Of a stretch of 64,000 nt of DNA, positions 1 to 13,421 are shown piece after piece. The stretch spans positions 61,320,897-61,384,896 of the forward strand of contig CM073591.1 of NCBI GenBank assembly GCA_037074705.1. The letters are read 5' to 3'. The stretch comes from Zhengitettix transpicula. Taxonomy: Eukaryota > Arthropoda > Insecta > Orthoptera > Tetrigidae. The translations under genes and the position numbers were made by a program. The notes below the pieces were generated by a model, which was not told the DNA's origin, searched no databases, and saw nothing but the letters and a program-made list of their open reading frames with translations. Numbering within the stretch: the first letter of the stretch is position 1; each line of letters begins with the position of its first letter.

Positions 1-46
1 TTTATGAAAAACTTTAGCGAGGCGCGGGTATTTGGCTAGTATATAT

Positions 47-1020
47 TGTGGTAATTAAAGACATGTAATTATTTAATAAACAAAGTTTTGCGGTTTTCAT
101 TGTCGGCGGCGTAAATATAAGAATTGTGTACAAGAATATGGAGCCTATAATGTTTGCTTGCTAAAGATGCATTGTCGAGGAGGCATGACTAGACGCGTGG
201 AAATTTAGTGTGTTTTGGGAGGCTGACGAGTGTGTTTGTCAGAGACAATTGGAGAGTTGCTTGGACCATGAAGGCAAAATGTTGTATTTTGAGAAGGTTA
301 TAATTGAGAGTTGCTTGGACCAGGAAAGCGAACCTGATACAAAGTTCCTGTTACTGTACTCAAGCAAGTGTATAGTTGCAGCAGAGACATAATATATTAA
401 AGTCCCGGGTTTATGAATTACGAGTCGACAATCTGAAGTATTTATCCATTGGCATATTTATGCAAGTGTCAACGATTTAAAAACAACGTTATCGACTATA
501 AAGAGCAGGAAGTGCTTTGTGTCTGAAAATTACAACCACATTATTTGAAATATTGCCTGACTGTTAAGTGTTTAACAATAATCGAGTGAGATCGAGCCCC
601 TGACAAACAGCTAATGGTAATGTAAACTAAAAAGAAAAGTTATCAATTGTAAACCTAATAATGTAAATAATAATTATCGTCAGATTTCACATTTCAATAA
701 TTGTTTAAGTTAAAAAATTTTCACGTTGTAAGTTTTTAATTGTCTTGTCGTAACATTCTTTATTGGAAGTCCGATAGTCGGCCCTGAAATTAAGCCGTGG
801 CACTTTACCACCTTGTAACAAAATTTTCAATTTTGATAAGAATTTCTTTTCAATGAATTAACTTTGTTTTATATTTTGAATTCTGATTTTTCATTGAAAA
901 TTCTATCATTTCAACTTTTAATTTGTTTATTGAAAATCTAATTAAATTGTATTATTACAAATGTGCTCCAATGAGGGCTTATTTAAATTGAATAATTAAT
1001 CAAATAATTGTATTACTACA
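47..1020 (+). mobile_element. LTR-type element copy A (LTR + PBS + stub)
   Basis: Starts TGTGGTAATTAAAG directly after ATATAT (41-46) and ends ATTACTACA directly before ATATAT (1021-1026). An internal LTR end (TATTATTACA) is at 959. It is followed by a decayed primer-binding-like block (TGTGCTCCAATGAGGGC, 962-978) and a 42-bp stub that again resembles the LTR 3' end. Early sequence shares CATTGTCGGCGGC with copy D, so A and D form one subfamily. The small open frame at 210-392 inside it has no recognisable product. Confidence 0.65.
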
Positions 1021-1026
1021 ATATAT

Positions 1027-1990
1027 ATTCTAACATTGAGACTAAATTGTAACGATTTATATTAAAATTCATACAATTCTCCAATGAAAATGTAACTGTG
1101 ACACATTCATACACAATTCTCCGAAAACAGTTTCCTAAACGTGTGAAAATTCAACAACTGCTATATTTGTTGCCCAGAGAGATATATGTTGTTTTCGAAA
1201 CTGCTCGTTGTCTGGCGTGTAGGTTGATAGTAACGTACAGATGTGGACAATGGTACTGACTGGTTGCAGTAAAAGCAAATATTTGTTTAGTGATGAGTAC
1301 CAGTGAATGCTATGACCGTCTTCTTTCATTACAGCAGCACAGATCAAGGAAAAGTGGCACCTGTGTACTTTTATTCTTCTCACTGCACGCTACTGCGCAT
1401 ATTTTGCGGAAGAGCCAAGTCGTTATATATGCAAGAATTTTCACATTTTGACTCGTGTATTTTCAACGCCTTTGATCGATAAAAACTTTGTGAACTTTAA
1501 AATGTAGTCAGCAAATTACGTTGTTTCACGTGACACTCTTTGTATTAGGAGTCTTTAGATAATTCTTATTTATGTTTCGAAAAGAACCACAATATTCTTA
1601 TTTCGATCAAATTGAACGAAAAATTAACCTAGTCAACATTAATTTACTTCAAAACTTTCTTATACCTTTATCACTAGTTACCGTCCTCCGATTATTATTC
1701 TTCATAAAGGTATATACTGGTTTTTGTACCAGACGTTGATTGACTATGAACTACATGAAACTACATTAAAACTCACGAAGTAAGTATTATTAATCGAAAC
1801 AAAATTAAGTTATCCGTAGTGAACCATCCAATGTTTTCTCACTCTTGACTCGAAATTCGACAAATTATATAGTCTTTGTTGAGCCTTAATAAAATAAAAG
1901 TGCGGATTCGAAAATTTGTAATCTGTTCAACCGCTTTTCAGTTTATAGCGTCCAAAGGGGTCGACAAACAGACACAGTAGCGTAATATAC
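1027..1990. other. Unassigned AT-rich DNA
   Basis: No gene or recognisable element. The minus-strand open frame at 1135-1383 has no family resemblance and sits in decayed AT-rich sequence. Confidence 0.5.
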
Positions 1991-3025
1991 TGTAATGCCA
2001 ATTAATTAAGACATTAAATTGTGAATTTGAAAATATAAATTGTTTGAGAAATATATTCTTGACGGCGGTACAGAACAGAACAACAATAGACAAGAAGAGC
2101 ATTGTTTCTTTGTCGGAAGAAGTAATGCGCGCTCAAAATTACGAGAGAGTGCAGTTCACATTATGATATGGTAGAGTTCAGGTCGCATTAGCAGGAAGGC
2201 TTGGTCGCAGGAAGATATTGAGAAGTTAAAGTTGGCAAGCAGAAACGACAGGAAATGGTCGTATTAAAATAGACGAGATATTCTTTTAAAAAGTAAAGTT
2301 AAGTAGAAGCAGTTGGCAATCAGACACGACAGAAATTGGTCGTTTTGGAAATAGACAAGACAATTTCAAATATTTAAAGTAAATTTGCAGTGAAACATCG
2401 AGAATTACCAATCAACAGCGTTGATTGGTCCCTGAACATTTTGCTCAAGACGAAATATTCACTCGAGCATACATACGAAACCTGCTAAGCACAAACAGTC
2501 TTGTGAACGTAGCCGGGCAGAATTAGCAGAAGTCAACCGAGGGAGAGACGAAAAGTAGGATCATCCTGGTTCCTGAGTTTTGATCTAAAAATATTAATTT
2601 TAGAATCTGTGAGTTTTTAGAAGCAGTGCAAAACCCCGCCATAGTGTTTACAAGGTATCCTGGAATGCAGCCGAGAGTAACAATATAAAAACAACTAATT
2701 ATGTAAACCTGATTAAAAGATAGACGTCAGATTTCGTTTTCTTCTTTTGATTAAAATTTGTTAATTAGAATCCATCATTTTAGTTTAACTTCGCTGACAA
2801 GTAAATTTCGTCCTAATTAATTGACGAGTAAATCTTTTCTTTTTTAAATTGGAATTTGTGTTTAAGTTGAGAAATTAAATGATTCGCCATTATCAAACCC
2901 AGTAGAGACCCTGAGATATATTTTTAAATTTATGTAATTGTTTTAAAGTTTTAAAAATAAATATTTTGTTTGTTTGTAAATTAAATTCTTTCATTTAATT
3001 AAAGACCACTGTTTTGTATATTACA
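1991..3025 (+). mobile_element. LTR-type element copy B (solo LTR)
   Basis: Begins TGTAATGCCAATTAATTAAG at 1991 and ends TATTACA at 3025. Carries the family block AAACCCAGTAGAGACCCTGAG near 2897-2917. No primer-binding block follows and the flanks do not form a clear target duplication, so it may be a solo LTR with a decayed edge. Confidence 0.55.
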
Positions 3026-6000
3026 ACACATATTATTCGAGAAAAATTAGTTCTCTATCCTAACAGAAATTTGATTATATCACACAGATAAAGTGGAAAT
3101 AATGGTAGTAAAATATATTATAACAGTAAAATTATTTACTGTGAAATTTAAAAAAGATAATATTATTATTATGTTGCTGAATTATTGGCAAAATATTAAA
3201 TTACTCAAGTATGTAAATGATATTGAGTTAGATGCAAAATTTATCAGGTCTTGAATCAATATTAGCAGTTATATTTATCTGACTTTTTTAAATAAATGAA
3301 AAAACATAATTCAATTAGACAGAAACTTAGTATAAAAATTTAAATCCTTATAATAGAACCGTCACTGCTTTTCATCCATAATTTTTGGGGCCTCTTCACA
3401 TGTTGGAAATTTCAGTAAAATGATATAATTATAAATTAATAATCAATTACGTGAAATGTAATAAAAGGTGCGATTTTCATCAACGTTGCAGCAGAAAAAA
3501 ATTATTTACTTCTTAATTTACAAAATGAAATTGGTTAATTATTTTTACCAGTAACAATACTAAATGTTCGGAACACAAAGTGTCTCTCGGGAATAAGCCT
3601 ATTAGCTGGTATACAAAACGAATGGATTTTTAAAATATACTCATCACATAGGCTAGTTTGTCCGAGACTGCAAGTCATTATCATTGCTTATTCATGTACT
3701 AAAATATTTTTCAATCGCTCCGTTGTTTATTACTAGACGGTGAGAGTTTCTATCGAAAATTATTAACCATGTACTCCAAAAACAACTATGTTATTTTTTA
3801 TTTTCTGTCTGCACTAATGTAATAACATTTCACAAATAGTTAATGCGCTTTAGCATCTTTTGTAGATTTGTACACTTTTTGTTTAAGTAATATTAATATT
3901 AATTTGAATTACATTAAACAAATATTAAGATTAAAATGCATTTACGTTATTTTATGTGCATGCAAAAAGTAACTAAAGTCAGCGGAATGTTCGATAATGG
4001 CCCAGCTTAGTGTTATTCGTAGGTGCTATCCCTTCCCGTGCGTAACTAATAGCTACATAAGCGCCTAGAGCTTTACCACGTTAGATCGTTGTTGTGTTTG
4101 TGGCTTTATTCCGCGCGCATCGTGGCAATGTCGGACTGCGCCACCTGGTTTCTTGCTGGCTCGTGTTATATTGTAGTATGTCGCTGGCCTGCCCCGGATT
4201 TTAATAGTTACATTTAATGTTTCTCATAACGGCGAGAAGCGTTGCACAATTGGTGATAAATCTTTCTTAAATTTTAACGTGAAAAATAAGTAACCAATTT
4301 ACGGATATAATTGATATTGTCTAGTTCACATAAAGTGATTCAAAAATGGTTGAGCGGGAAATCAAATTTTCTTATTTAATTACAAAAATCTAGTCACCTC
4401 TAAATACAATCATTCATTTTCTTCCGAAAACAATGTATATAAGCATACTTGTGTCCCTTGCACCTATGATATACCGAACGGCACTCGTAATTCACTTTTA
4501 AATTGCCCTATTACTCAGATTAATTTTATGTTTGTATTATATTGAGAAAATAAAGTACGGGGAATTAATAAATATATGAATTGTAGTTACAAGTATATAC
4601 CGCAAAAATTTATTTTTAACATTATCTAGAGTAATACACCACTGAAGTTAAATTTAAAACAGAAATAACAGCCCTGTATATGTGTAATATGCACAGTACT
4701 CAATTTAAGCAAATTATATAAAAATTACACCTATTATAGAACGACTATCATCATTCAGGCGTCGAATCCGTCATAAAAGGCCAATGCCTCCCATAAAAAC
4801 GAGAAAACAGTTAAAACACTAATAATTTAGCACTAAAAACACTTATGAGAGCAGCTAATTAGATTTCAACCGATCAATGAAGACAGAATTTCATAAATTT
4901 ACTTTATCTGTCAAGACACTTTATGTATCTGCAGGTAGACTGTTACAGAGATAAACAGACGTTGAAATGTTCTCGTAAAGATTAAGAAAACGTTTATCTG
5001 AATTAAGTAAAACACCATTAGTAACGTGTTCGTGATTCACCTTCTCTGATATGCTGATTAATATAACACTACCTGAATTTTAAAAAAATATTGTGTGGAA
5101 ACGCAAGGTAATGTAATGATTTTAATGCTTTTATAAATATGTTCACTATACATTTCCTTCTTGGAAAGAATTGATCATCAGTATTTTCATCTGAGACAAA
5201 GTTCATCAGCATTTACTCATAAATTTTCCTTATGTGCGAACTAAGAGGTGTGTGCAAGACACACACTAACATGCTAATATGACTATTATGAATGCTAATA
5301 TGGAGGCAAATAATACAAATAGGTATTACTGGAACACTATAGGGAAAAGTTAAACATATTTCACAATTAAAACAAGGAAAATTATTTGTGACGTACGCTA
5401 CAAACAGACCCTCCAGCTTTAATTTGTACATTACGCAAGAAATATTGAATTCAGTTGTTTTTTAGTTCAATTATTTATCCATTTAGACAGTCACGTTATC
5501 AGATTTTCTCTCACATAATTCTATCTGTAAACATTTTGGTTAGTTTTGGGTACAAAAAATTGTCTACGATGTATGTTACTCATATACGAATTACGACTAT
5601 TTTTCCCTTTAATACATTACTACTTTTATACTTGTTACGTCTTGGCTCTATCTATAAGATTACCTTCTCTTCTACTCCTCACAACGAAAACTTTGTTTCC
5701 ATACTAATACGTTCCCCTTAAAAATATGATAAATTTGGCAGAGAGAATTTTAAGGTTTAACATTTTTAAAAGGTGGACAACAATTTTATGAAGTCTCAAA
5801 GTTATTTAGCACTTCTGAGAAATACCGATCAAGCCGTTCTGTCTAAAGCGAACAAACCCGTGGAGTTTTGGGACATTAGCCGTATAGTGATAGATAACGG
5901 ATGGCAGTTTTAATTTGCTTAAAGCTTTCATATGATAATCGGAATCGGTCCGATCAATTTCTTGTGAAAGGCACACAGAACCAAACTTTTTGAAGTGTCC

Positions 6001-6249
6001 ATCATACTGTCGCAAGATGGCGGATGTTAGTTTTATATTTCTGGAAACCGTCTTAAGGCTCTTCATAACAAATAAGTTTCATCGAAATCGGTTCCAACGT
6101 TTTATTGTAAAAAGTAACTGACAGAAAATTGTCAAAAATTTCGATGCCATTGGTTTTGGATCCATTAATTCATAAAATTAACCCACATTGTATACAATTT
6201 TCAAACAAAACCGTTTATTTTATTCAAGTAGATAATTATAGGATCAAGA
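3026..6249. other. Unassigned AT-rich intergenic DNA with one GC-richer patch
   Basis: Nothing codes convincingly. A GC-richer stretch at about 3985-4230 (GCGCGCATCGTGGC, GCGCCACCTGG) stands out in otherwise very AT-rich sequence and might be regulatory. The 5806-6066 minus frame looks like decayed repeat: it is followed by a phrase, CATCGAAATCGGTTCC, of a kind I associate with transposon tails. Confidence 0.35.
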
Positions 6250-6345
6250 TGAAAAACTCTCAATCGGACCGGAATTCGAGCCCAGGACCTCCACTTGATT
6301 CCTGTTGCTTTTATCATCTGATCTACTCTGAACGTAGGCTCACAT
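6250..6345 (-). repeat. tRNA-like SINE fragment
   Basis: Minus strand reads a tRNA-like head: GTAGATCAGATGATAAAAGC (A-box-like), then GGTCCTGGGCTCGAATTCC, a clear B-box (GGTTCGANNCC type). No full 3' end or target duplication was identified. Confidence 0.5.
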
Positions 6346-6665
6346 AATTTACTGAATGAAATTTTTCTCGGCCTAAATTTAGGGCATCAATAAAGAATTG
6401 ATTTAGTAAGTAAATTGATCACAGATACGATTTAATTGAAGCGGATAATGAATTTAAAAGTTCATTTTGTTTTGACTATATTTTTGCTGTATGTTCTTGT
6501 AACATTTCGCCTTATGACAGTAAAAGTTTTTGAATTCTGATGCGCCCATTCATATTCAAAGCAACGCGATTGGAAGGTGGTGTAAATTTCTGGGAACGAG
6601 AGTTGGATTGACGCTAATAAGTAGGCTAATTTCTAACAACTTGATTGTCAAGCCAGTGCACTGGA

Positions 6666-7212
6666 TTTTTTTGGGGGGGGGGCAATAGGCTACACGAGGG
6701 TAATCCACGTTGGGCAACTCCCCTTTAATAGCATACGAAGGGATTTGAAAAGGGGGATGCGGAAGGGCAGAAGAAGGTAGCCAAGGGTTACTAGGGCCCC
6801 CGGGCTATATTTTAAGGATCCTACCCGGCATTCGCCAAAAGAAATGCAGGGAAAACCCTAGAAAAACCTGCATCGGGTAGGTCGGGCATTGGGTATTTGT
6901 CCCACGCCCTTCCGATAGCGGGAGAGGAGTTTGCTGTGGGGACGCAGCATTCCCTTCTCCGTGCCTCGACCAGTTTAGGAGGCAGCTGGCCGACTATTCC
7001 AATGGTAATAGCGGACAACTCTTACCGTATGCCCAAGGTCTGTGACCCCGGAACATACACCTCTCAGAACAGGCCGAGGTGCCTCGGCTCGTAAGAACCT
7101 TAGTTCAAAAACGGAGAGGAAAAGGCATCCCCAAAGATAGCCCCTTCGTATCTCTCCTACAAGGTTCGGCCTGCTAAATAATAGCCCTCGCAGACCTATA
7201 CGTAGGTATCCT
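6666..7212 (-). mobile_element. Retroposon (LINE 3' end or SINE) with perfect 15-bp target duplication
   Basis: Flanked by identical AGCCAGTGCACTGGA at 6651-6665 and 7213-7227. On the minus strand it ends in a C10/A7 tail, so it was retroposed in minus orientation. GC-rich relative to its surroundings. Shares its 3' part (CCGACCTACC...GATGCAGG, GGGCCCTAG, AGGATCCT) with 20425-20636 and 22800-23124, which have different 5' limits. Variable 5' truncation with a shared 3' end is typical of non-LTR retrotransposition. The small open frames inside do not resemble known proteins. Confidence 0.75.
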
Positions 7213-7227
7213 AGCCAGTGCACTGGA

Positions 7228-8470
7228 AAGTAGATAATCATTATTATTCCTTGAAAATTCTCAAACTACTGAGAAAAATAATGAGAGTTAAATAAAATAT
7301 AATTTCATTCTACATTACTATTTTGGTTACCACTCTCCCTGTGTAATCATCGTCATTAAGTTCATAATAAAAGGGATTGCGTTCAAAATCAAATAAATAT
7401 ATTTGAAATTTGTTGACAGTAGTGTAGAGAAAGTTTTATAGAAGACTTTCGGCTGTTCCATTCTTCTGGAAGAGACTGAATTTAGGAGGTTAATTCAAGA
7501 ATAGAAGAAATGCTTTCAAACACAGCTCAGCCAAGAAGGTTATGAAATTGAATTAAAGTATCAGGAAGGAATAATATTGACGGGACTGGGAATCAAACTC
7601 GAGACTTTGCTATCTGAACTGTCAAGAGTCGAGCATTCTCCATCCATTGTAGTCATAAAAATCTTAATACAAGCTCACCTACAATTTATTGAATCACATT
7701 TTTCACGGCCTAAATTAATCATAGGTGCAATGATTATTGTGGCGTTCCACGATGGGACACGGTGCAAGTGCTGATTCGAGGACGACCACCCAGCTGGCGT
7801 CCGTATACACAATAAACTTACAGCCAAGTTTATGGAGGACCCTCATCCGTTATACTAAGCACCCTTCTCCAACTGCATTGCCCAAAGCCACCGGGATGTG
7901 TGGAGATAGGATTTTCTGGCAGAGCTATTCTTGATAGATGGCTTTTCTTTGGATTCAGTCTCGAACACTCACAGACTCCTGAGGCCTAATACCAGCCTTT
8001 GGCTTGTTTACTCCAACCACTGGTCGGAATCGCTGCACTCAATTATTAGATAAAATGCTGCATTGAAGAAGCGTACATGTTGGTTCCCTGGTGAAGCACA
8101 ATTGCTTACCGTCAGATGCAAGCAAGCGACCTAAACCAGTGACGTATCTAGAAAAAGCGTCCAACTGGCGCGATGTGTACAGCTCGAAACACAACACAGA
8201 ACTGAGACTACGCAACCCATATAATGACGCGAAGTCAACGAGAACAAAAACGTCTACTGCACGATGCAGAGGTACGGAACACTATAAATAGTAAACAGTA
8301 AATTAGTAAAGCGAAGCTAAACAGCAAAACCTGGTGACTACGCGACTCAAATGCGGGTCACGAGTCTTACCTCGAGAAATACCTCTGAAGTCAAAACTAA
8401 TTTTGGTGAAATACCAAAAAATTATAATTTAAGTACATAAAAGGTACTTATTTATGCAAGGAGTTTTTGC
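7228..8470. other. Decayed repeat-like DNA
   Basis: At 7575-7640 the minus strand shows AAGTCTCGAGTTTGATTCCC, a B-box-like tRNA/SINE motif. 7730-8330 is GC-richer with short open frames (7577-7774, 7737-7934, 8091-8291) but no recognisable domain. Probably old retroposon sequence. Confidence 0.3.
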
Positions 8471-10889
8471 GGACTCGTGTGTCCCGCCCTGATTCGTAAC
8501 CCGTATTCATTTTTCTTATATTAGTTCACTCACGTGTTCCACACTTCATCTTTCTATTTGACCCTTTTCCCCACACCATAGACAATGGAGTACCCCAAAT
8601 AACGTCTGAACAAGATTCGCCACACCACTGTAAACAAATTATAAATCCTGATTGTTATGGAATGATCTCCAGCTCACCAAAACTGATAACAATAATGGTT
8701 ATGGCTTTGGTTTTGGCAATACATTATTTTTAGTTACTATGTAGACGTGATTGAATAAAATATAAATACTTTATTACGTATGGACCTACAGTCTGTCCCT
8801 ACACGATTTTATTTCTCAAAGAGAAAAAAAGAAACTCAATTAGAATCTATAGTGGAGTCCATGTTAGCGCTAGGCCTATGTCTTTTTTAACGCATTCTCA
8901 ACCGCTAATTAAATAATTTTTTTTAACTGTCCGTTCTTAATGCAAGAACGGGTGTCTGATGAGAGATGATGGAGTAACACCTAAGACCCACTTGAAGAAA
9001 AATCCCATTAACAGTTGAGTAGACTTGCTAATTCTGTATTGTTTCCGTGGACAGGTAGGTAACGGAGCCTAGTGCCTTGTTTGCCTGGCCAGTGCAGCTT
9101 TGCTTGCCTTCCACTTAATCACCTGATCCTGGAAGGTTCCCCGGATAGAGTTTCACCTTCCTGTCTCAGCGGCGCCTTTGGGGGACACAGCGACGCCTCA
9201 ACTATTCCAGATATTCACCTCATTTCTCTTTCAGCTTCGACGTTAGGTAAGTACAATACAACACAACACACAGAATAAACTGACTCTTTTAGGTACCCGA
9301 ATTTCTTTCTGGGGATTATTTACTCATCAGTTAAACAAGATTTTGGATGTGAGAAGATATTTTACTTCAGAGAGGATACAAACTAATTCCACACACTCGC
9401 TCAGTCGAGCCTACTGAGCGATTTCTTAACTGTGGCATATCTTTGACCCTTTAACTGTAATTTTGTTGTTCGCTAGAATCGAAGTATAGACTTAGCAGAA
9501 ATCCGTCTAATTTTCCGTTGCTCGGTCAAAATTCTCTTGCACATACCATACAATAGATCCACAATATTACAGGTGTAGTGGATTATCTTGCAGAATCGCA
9601 TTCCGGATAACTGACACATTTAGGTTTTCCCTGAACAAAAACAATCAACCATTATCGACCATTGTTGACTGTAGCCTAAAGCATCGTCTCTAAATGCTTG
9701 TTTCAACATTTTACGATTTTTGCAACGGTTTTCCCAAGTTTGAAACGCAAAAACGTTGTTCACTGAAAGCAAACTATTTTACTGATTAGGCAACATTCAT
9801 CATTGGAAAAGTGCTTATAAAACCTAACCGCGAGATTGAAACACCCGTTCATAAAAGGTGTATGAAACACTTTCTTAAAGTGTGGCTTCGTAGTAGGGTG
9901 TCGTATTATGAGCGCCCGTGCCATGAGCGGACAACAGTCCCTTCCTCAATCGTCCCTTTCTCAATCCTGACCGCTGAGCGAACAGGTATAAAGTGTTACG
10001 AAGAGCAACTTTATCAGTCTTAGTTTTAACATCAAGTGAATGTAATACAAGTTTAATGTATAACATTTCTGAAACTTATCTGGATTTATAATTTCCTTCT
10101 CTATCTATAATAATATGTAAACTTTTCCTAATTGGAAGTGATTCGATTAATAAATATTCTATAAATGATTAATTAAGATACAAATCTTTTAACAGTTGTA
10201 TTTATCTGGCGTCATTAAATAAATGAAGACATCAACCCGTTTACTTATAAATTTATTATTAATTTAAAGTTTTAAACATTTTAATAGAAAAAACATTCTC
10301 AAAGTTTCATCCCAAATTTATTAAGACCTCTTCAGGTGTTGTAAAGTAAATTAAATGATATAATTTCAAAATCTTTGTTTCTAAAAATTCCAACAAACAA
10401 GATTTTACAAATATGATAATTTAAATACAATTAATTAAAAATTGATTGAACTTTACTTACAATTAATTACATGAAAAATAGTTGACATCAATTTGCCCAC
10501 ACTATATTTCATGTAATTAATTGTAAGTAATGTTCAGTATTTTTATATTATATATTCTCTCGCTAAATTACTTCACGATGCTTATGTTATTTCACATTGC
10601 TATGAATTTCGAATTGTATCCCTCCCTTATCGCTTCTCTCGTGAACTCTCCCAATCAAAGACACAAACAAATACCCTGTGTTACATGTCTTAGTCTAACG
10701 TCCGCTGGGCAATGTTTAGTACTGTCTAACAAAAACAAATAATTATTCTTGACATTCTTAAAATTATAATTCCAGAAAAATATAGTTAAATTCAAAATTA
10801 TATTAATTTTATAGAATCTAATAAAAAGTCGTTCTTGATATTAAAATTACAATATAACAGTTATTTAGTAAAATAAAAAATTATATCTG
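8471..10889. other. Unassigned intergenic DNA
   Basis: Mixed AT-rich sequence. 9050-9240 is GC-richer without coding sense. A near-palindrome built on ATTAATTACATGAAAAATAG / TTTCATGTAATTAATTGTAA lies at about 10455-10528. I see no gene. Confidence 0.4.
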
Positions 10890-10946
10890 AAATGAAAAAT
10901 TTACGTCCGATTGAAAATCTATATAATAAAAAAGGATGTATATTTG

Positions 10947-10980
<34 letters not shown>

Positions 10981-11767
10981 TTTACGTTAATTTCTATACA
11001 AATTTAAAAGCGTGGATAAATTGCAACAAAAATTGGTACACAAATTCTTCAAAACACGAGAAACGGTACTGTGAGGGTGAGAAAACCCTAGCATACATGT
11101 GGAAAGAATTATAATTAAAAACCGTGATCATTAAATATTAAATTACTGCGCGCCAAGAGACAATGACGTCACGCGAGAGAAAGACGTTACTACGCAACGA
11201 ACAAAGGAAATATCTCCTTTATTAGGAATGAAATAAAGCAGAAATATTTTTTTTAAATAAAAAGTATAATTTTATACAGCAATATTCCATCGAATGATAA
11301 TAAAGAAGAATACGAATTACTTTACCATCTTTGGGGAAAATGTAAGTTAATTTTCGCGCTGTATTAGTTGTGAGTCTAGCTAACAATTTCATCAATGTAA
11401 TATTTCGTAATGTATGAAGACTGAGTGACGATTATATCCTGAAATACTCGAGGAATATATTTAAGTATTCAATTAAATACTTTTTCGAGTTTATATAAAT
11501 AAGTACACGATAACGCCGGGCACCTAGCTAGTTAATAATAAGAAAGATTGCCAAATACAAACAAAAGAAGTGATAATATAAGTACCACACAACGTTTCTG
11601 AGATCCTTGTCCCTTTCTTCGCTTTTGAGTTTTGTCAACTGACGAGTGCAGTTGTGTCGCTCTACGCTCTTCCTAGCACCTGAAGAAAGGGACAAGGATC
11701 CCAGAAACGTTGTGTGGTATTTATTTTATCACATCTTTTGTCTGAATTTGGCTATTTTTCTTATTAT
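10890..11767 (+). mobile_element. Hammerhead-like fold-back element, copy M1, interrupted by a Helitron
   Basis: Left outer arm (TGAAAAATTTACGTCCGATTG, 10892-10912 region) is separated from the rest (11532 onward) by a Helitron at 10918-11531. The inner arms are nearly perfect inverted repeats of about 85 bp (start ATAATAAGAAAG at 11535, end CTTATTAT at 11767) with GTACCACACAACGTTTCTG on one side and CAGAAACGTTGTGTGGTA on the other. Each arm carries CTGAAGAAAGGG...CCCAGAAAC, resembling a hammerhead core, next to a GTCAACTGACGAGTGCAGTTG loop. No coding capacity. Confidence 0.7.
10918..11531 (+). mobile_element. Non-autonomous Helitron
   Basis: Starts TCTATATAATAAAAAAGG after an A and ends CACCTAGCTAG before a T, the A|T insertion rule and CTRR 3' end of Helitrons. 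Near its 5' end is a (TATG)n run. 614 bp with no Rep/helicase coding. The host fold-back element is known uninterrupted elsewhere in the window (around 21500-21535), which supports both boundaries. The frame at 10911-11114 is not a real protein. Confidence 0.7.
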
Positions 11768-13421
11768 ATAAATTTGAGGTGATCGAAGTCGCAAATAATT
11801 TCCGACATTGTATTGATATTCATAAGAATCTGATGGATGTTTTTGATAAAAGGTTCGCTTCAAAAGAATTCAAAAGACCAGAGGATCATTTATATTTATA
11901 TTATAATAAAAAAATATCGGTTTATCAATTAAACCAATACATCAATATTTTATCATATAATAATAGTTATATGAGTTTCAGTTCTGGTGTGTGGTATAGC
12001 AAGCGGCATCATATAATTTTTGAGGAAGTGTAATTTTTCATGTTATTAATTGGCAAGGACACACCTTGACAAGAGAAGCTGAAATGGGAGAAAAGTATGC
12101 ACAAAAATAGAAAAACCAAGTTGTGTACTAGCTCGTAAGTAACGTGTAGAATCCAAGAAGGTAGCCTTCTACGCTTTACGTGAGACAAGGAAGATGTGAG
12201 GTGAACTGTAGCGTAAGACGCCCTAAATTCATCATAATTGATTGAATGTGAAGGTGAATAGGTGCAGATAAAGTTCCACCCTGAAGAATTTTAATAGTTG
12301 TACCGCTTGAGATGTGAGGTTGGTGTGAGGCAGGTGCACCGTGGGAGCGGAGGGACCCTAATGAAGGACGGCCGCTACTTACTTGTGTCGCGGGGAGATA
12401 AATCATGCGAGGACCCCGTCATAGCTGGGCGACGAGCGATAAGAGCGGTTAGTATTTATTTGCAGGTAAGTGAGATGGTGGGTGAGATTTGTCGGAGGTG
12501 TGGTGGGTGCTAAGTGATGTAAGATCTGTCGCACAGACAAGCCGCTAGACAAATGCTTGTCTCTGCGCCTGACAAATGGACGCTGCCGCCAGCGACTCCG
12601 GTGGGAAGAATGTGAAGTGTGGCGCCGACAAACGACTGCCTACGACACGCACTTTATGCACTACATTACCTGCCCAACTAGCACAACTGCAGTTTCCTTC
12701 CCCTCTCCCTGACAAGCCCCGTTTTTCCTCATCCAATCACTTTGTACACACACTCCTCGTTCCGTTCCTGGAGGCATGGAATCTTCACTAGTTGCAAATT
12801 AACGTCATTCCACACGATTCTAAAACCTATCAACTACAACTTCGAAAATATTTTAAATTATAATAAAGGAATTTACAAAAGTAACCAAAACGTTACCTGT
12901 ACTTAATTTAAAAGTACGGTCTAAGGAATGTTTCAAGTACATTATTAACGAAGCGACCTAAACTGTTATTATTCTGAAATGATCATATAATACGTCTTTT
13001 TCAAAATTTATAAATTAGATAACGGAGCCCAATGACAGACAAAATGAAGTAACGATATAAATACCACACAACGTTTCTGGAAACTTTGTTCCTTTCGTCA
13101 CGTGGTCGTTTATATGAATACCTTGCCGAAGTTAATACTATTAATTAGTTGCGCGTTTACACTCGCAACTTCTGAATGTAAACTTATCTGAACGGTTTCT
13201 TGGGAATAAATGTTTGTATCTATATTAATACTCATATATTATTGAATAAAGCATTGAGATTTTAAAACTACATTAAATATGGCACATTATTCAAAAATAC
13301 AAAACGTCTTAATTGATAAAAATGAATTATGAATGTATTTATTCTCTGTTTAAACAGAAAAAAAAACTTCATTTATACATTATGTCCGGACCCCGTTAAT
13401 GTAATAACATAAAAATCCAAG
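11768..13421. other. Unassigned DNA with a GC-rich patch and a half fold-back copy
   Basis: 11779-12033 has a small open frame with no family match. 12290-12770 is GC-rich (short open frames on both strands, 12176-12791) in AT-rich surroundings; function unknown. At 13045-13107 there is one arm of the fold-back family (ATAAATACCACACAACGTTTC then CTTTCGTCACG) without its partner. Confidence 0.4.

Noticed and set aside
10941..10981. (TATG)n run as a CRISPR-like or regulatory array
   Set aside because: Simple microsatellite near a Helitron 5' end; no spacers.
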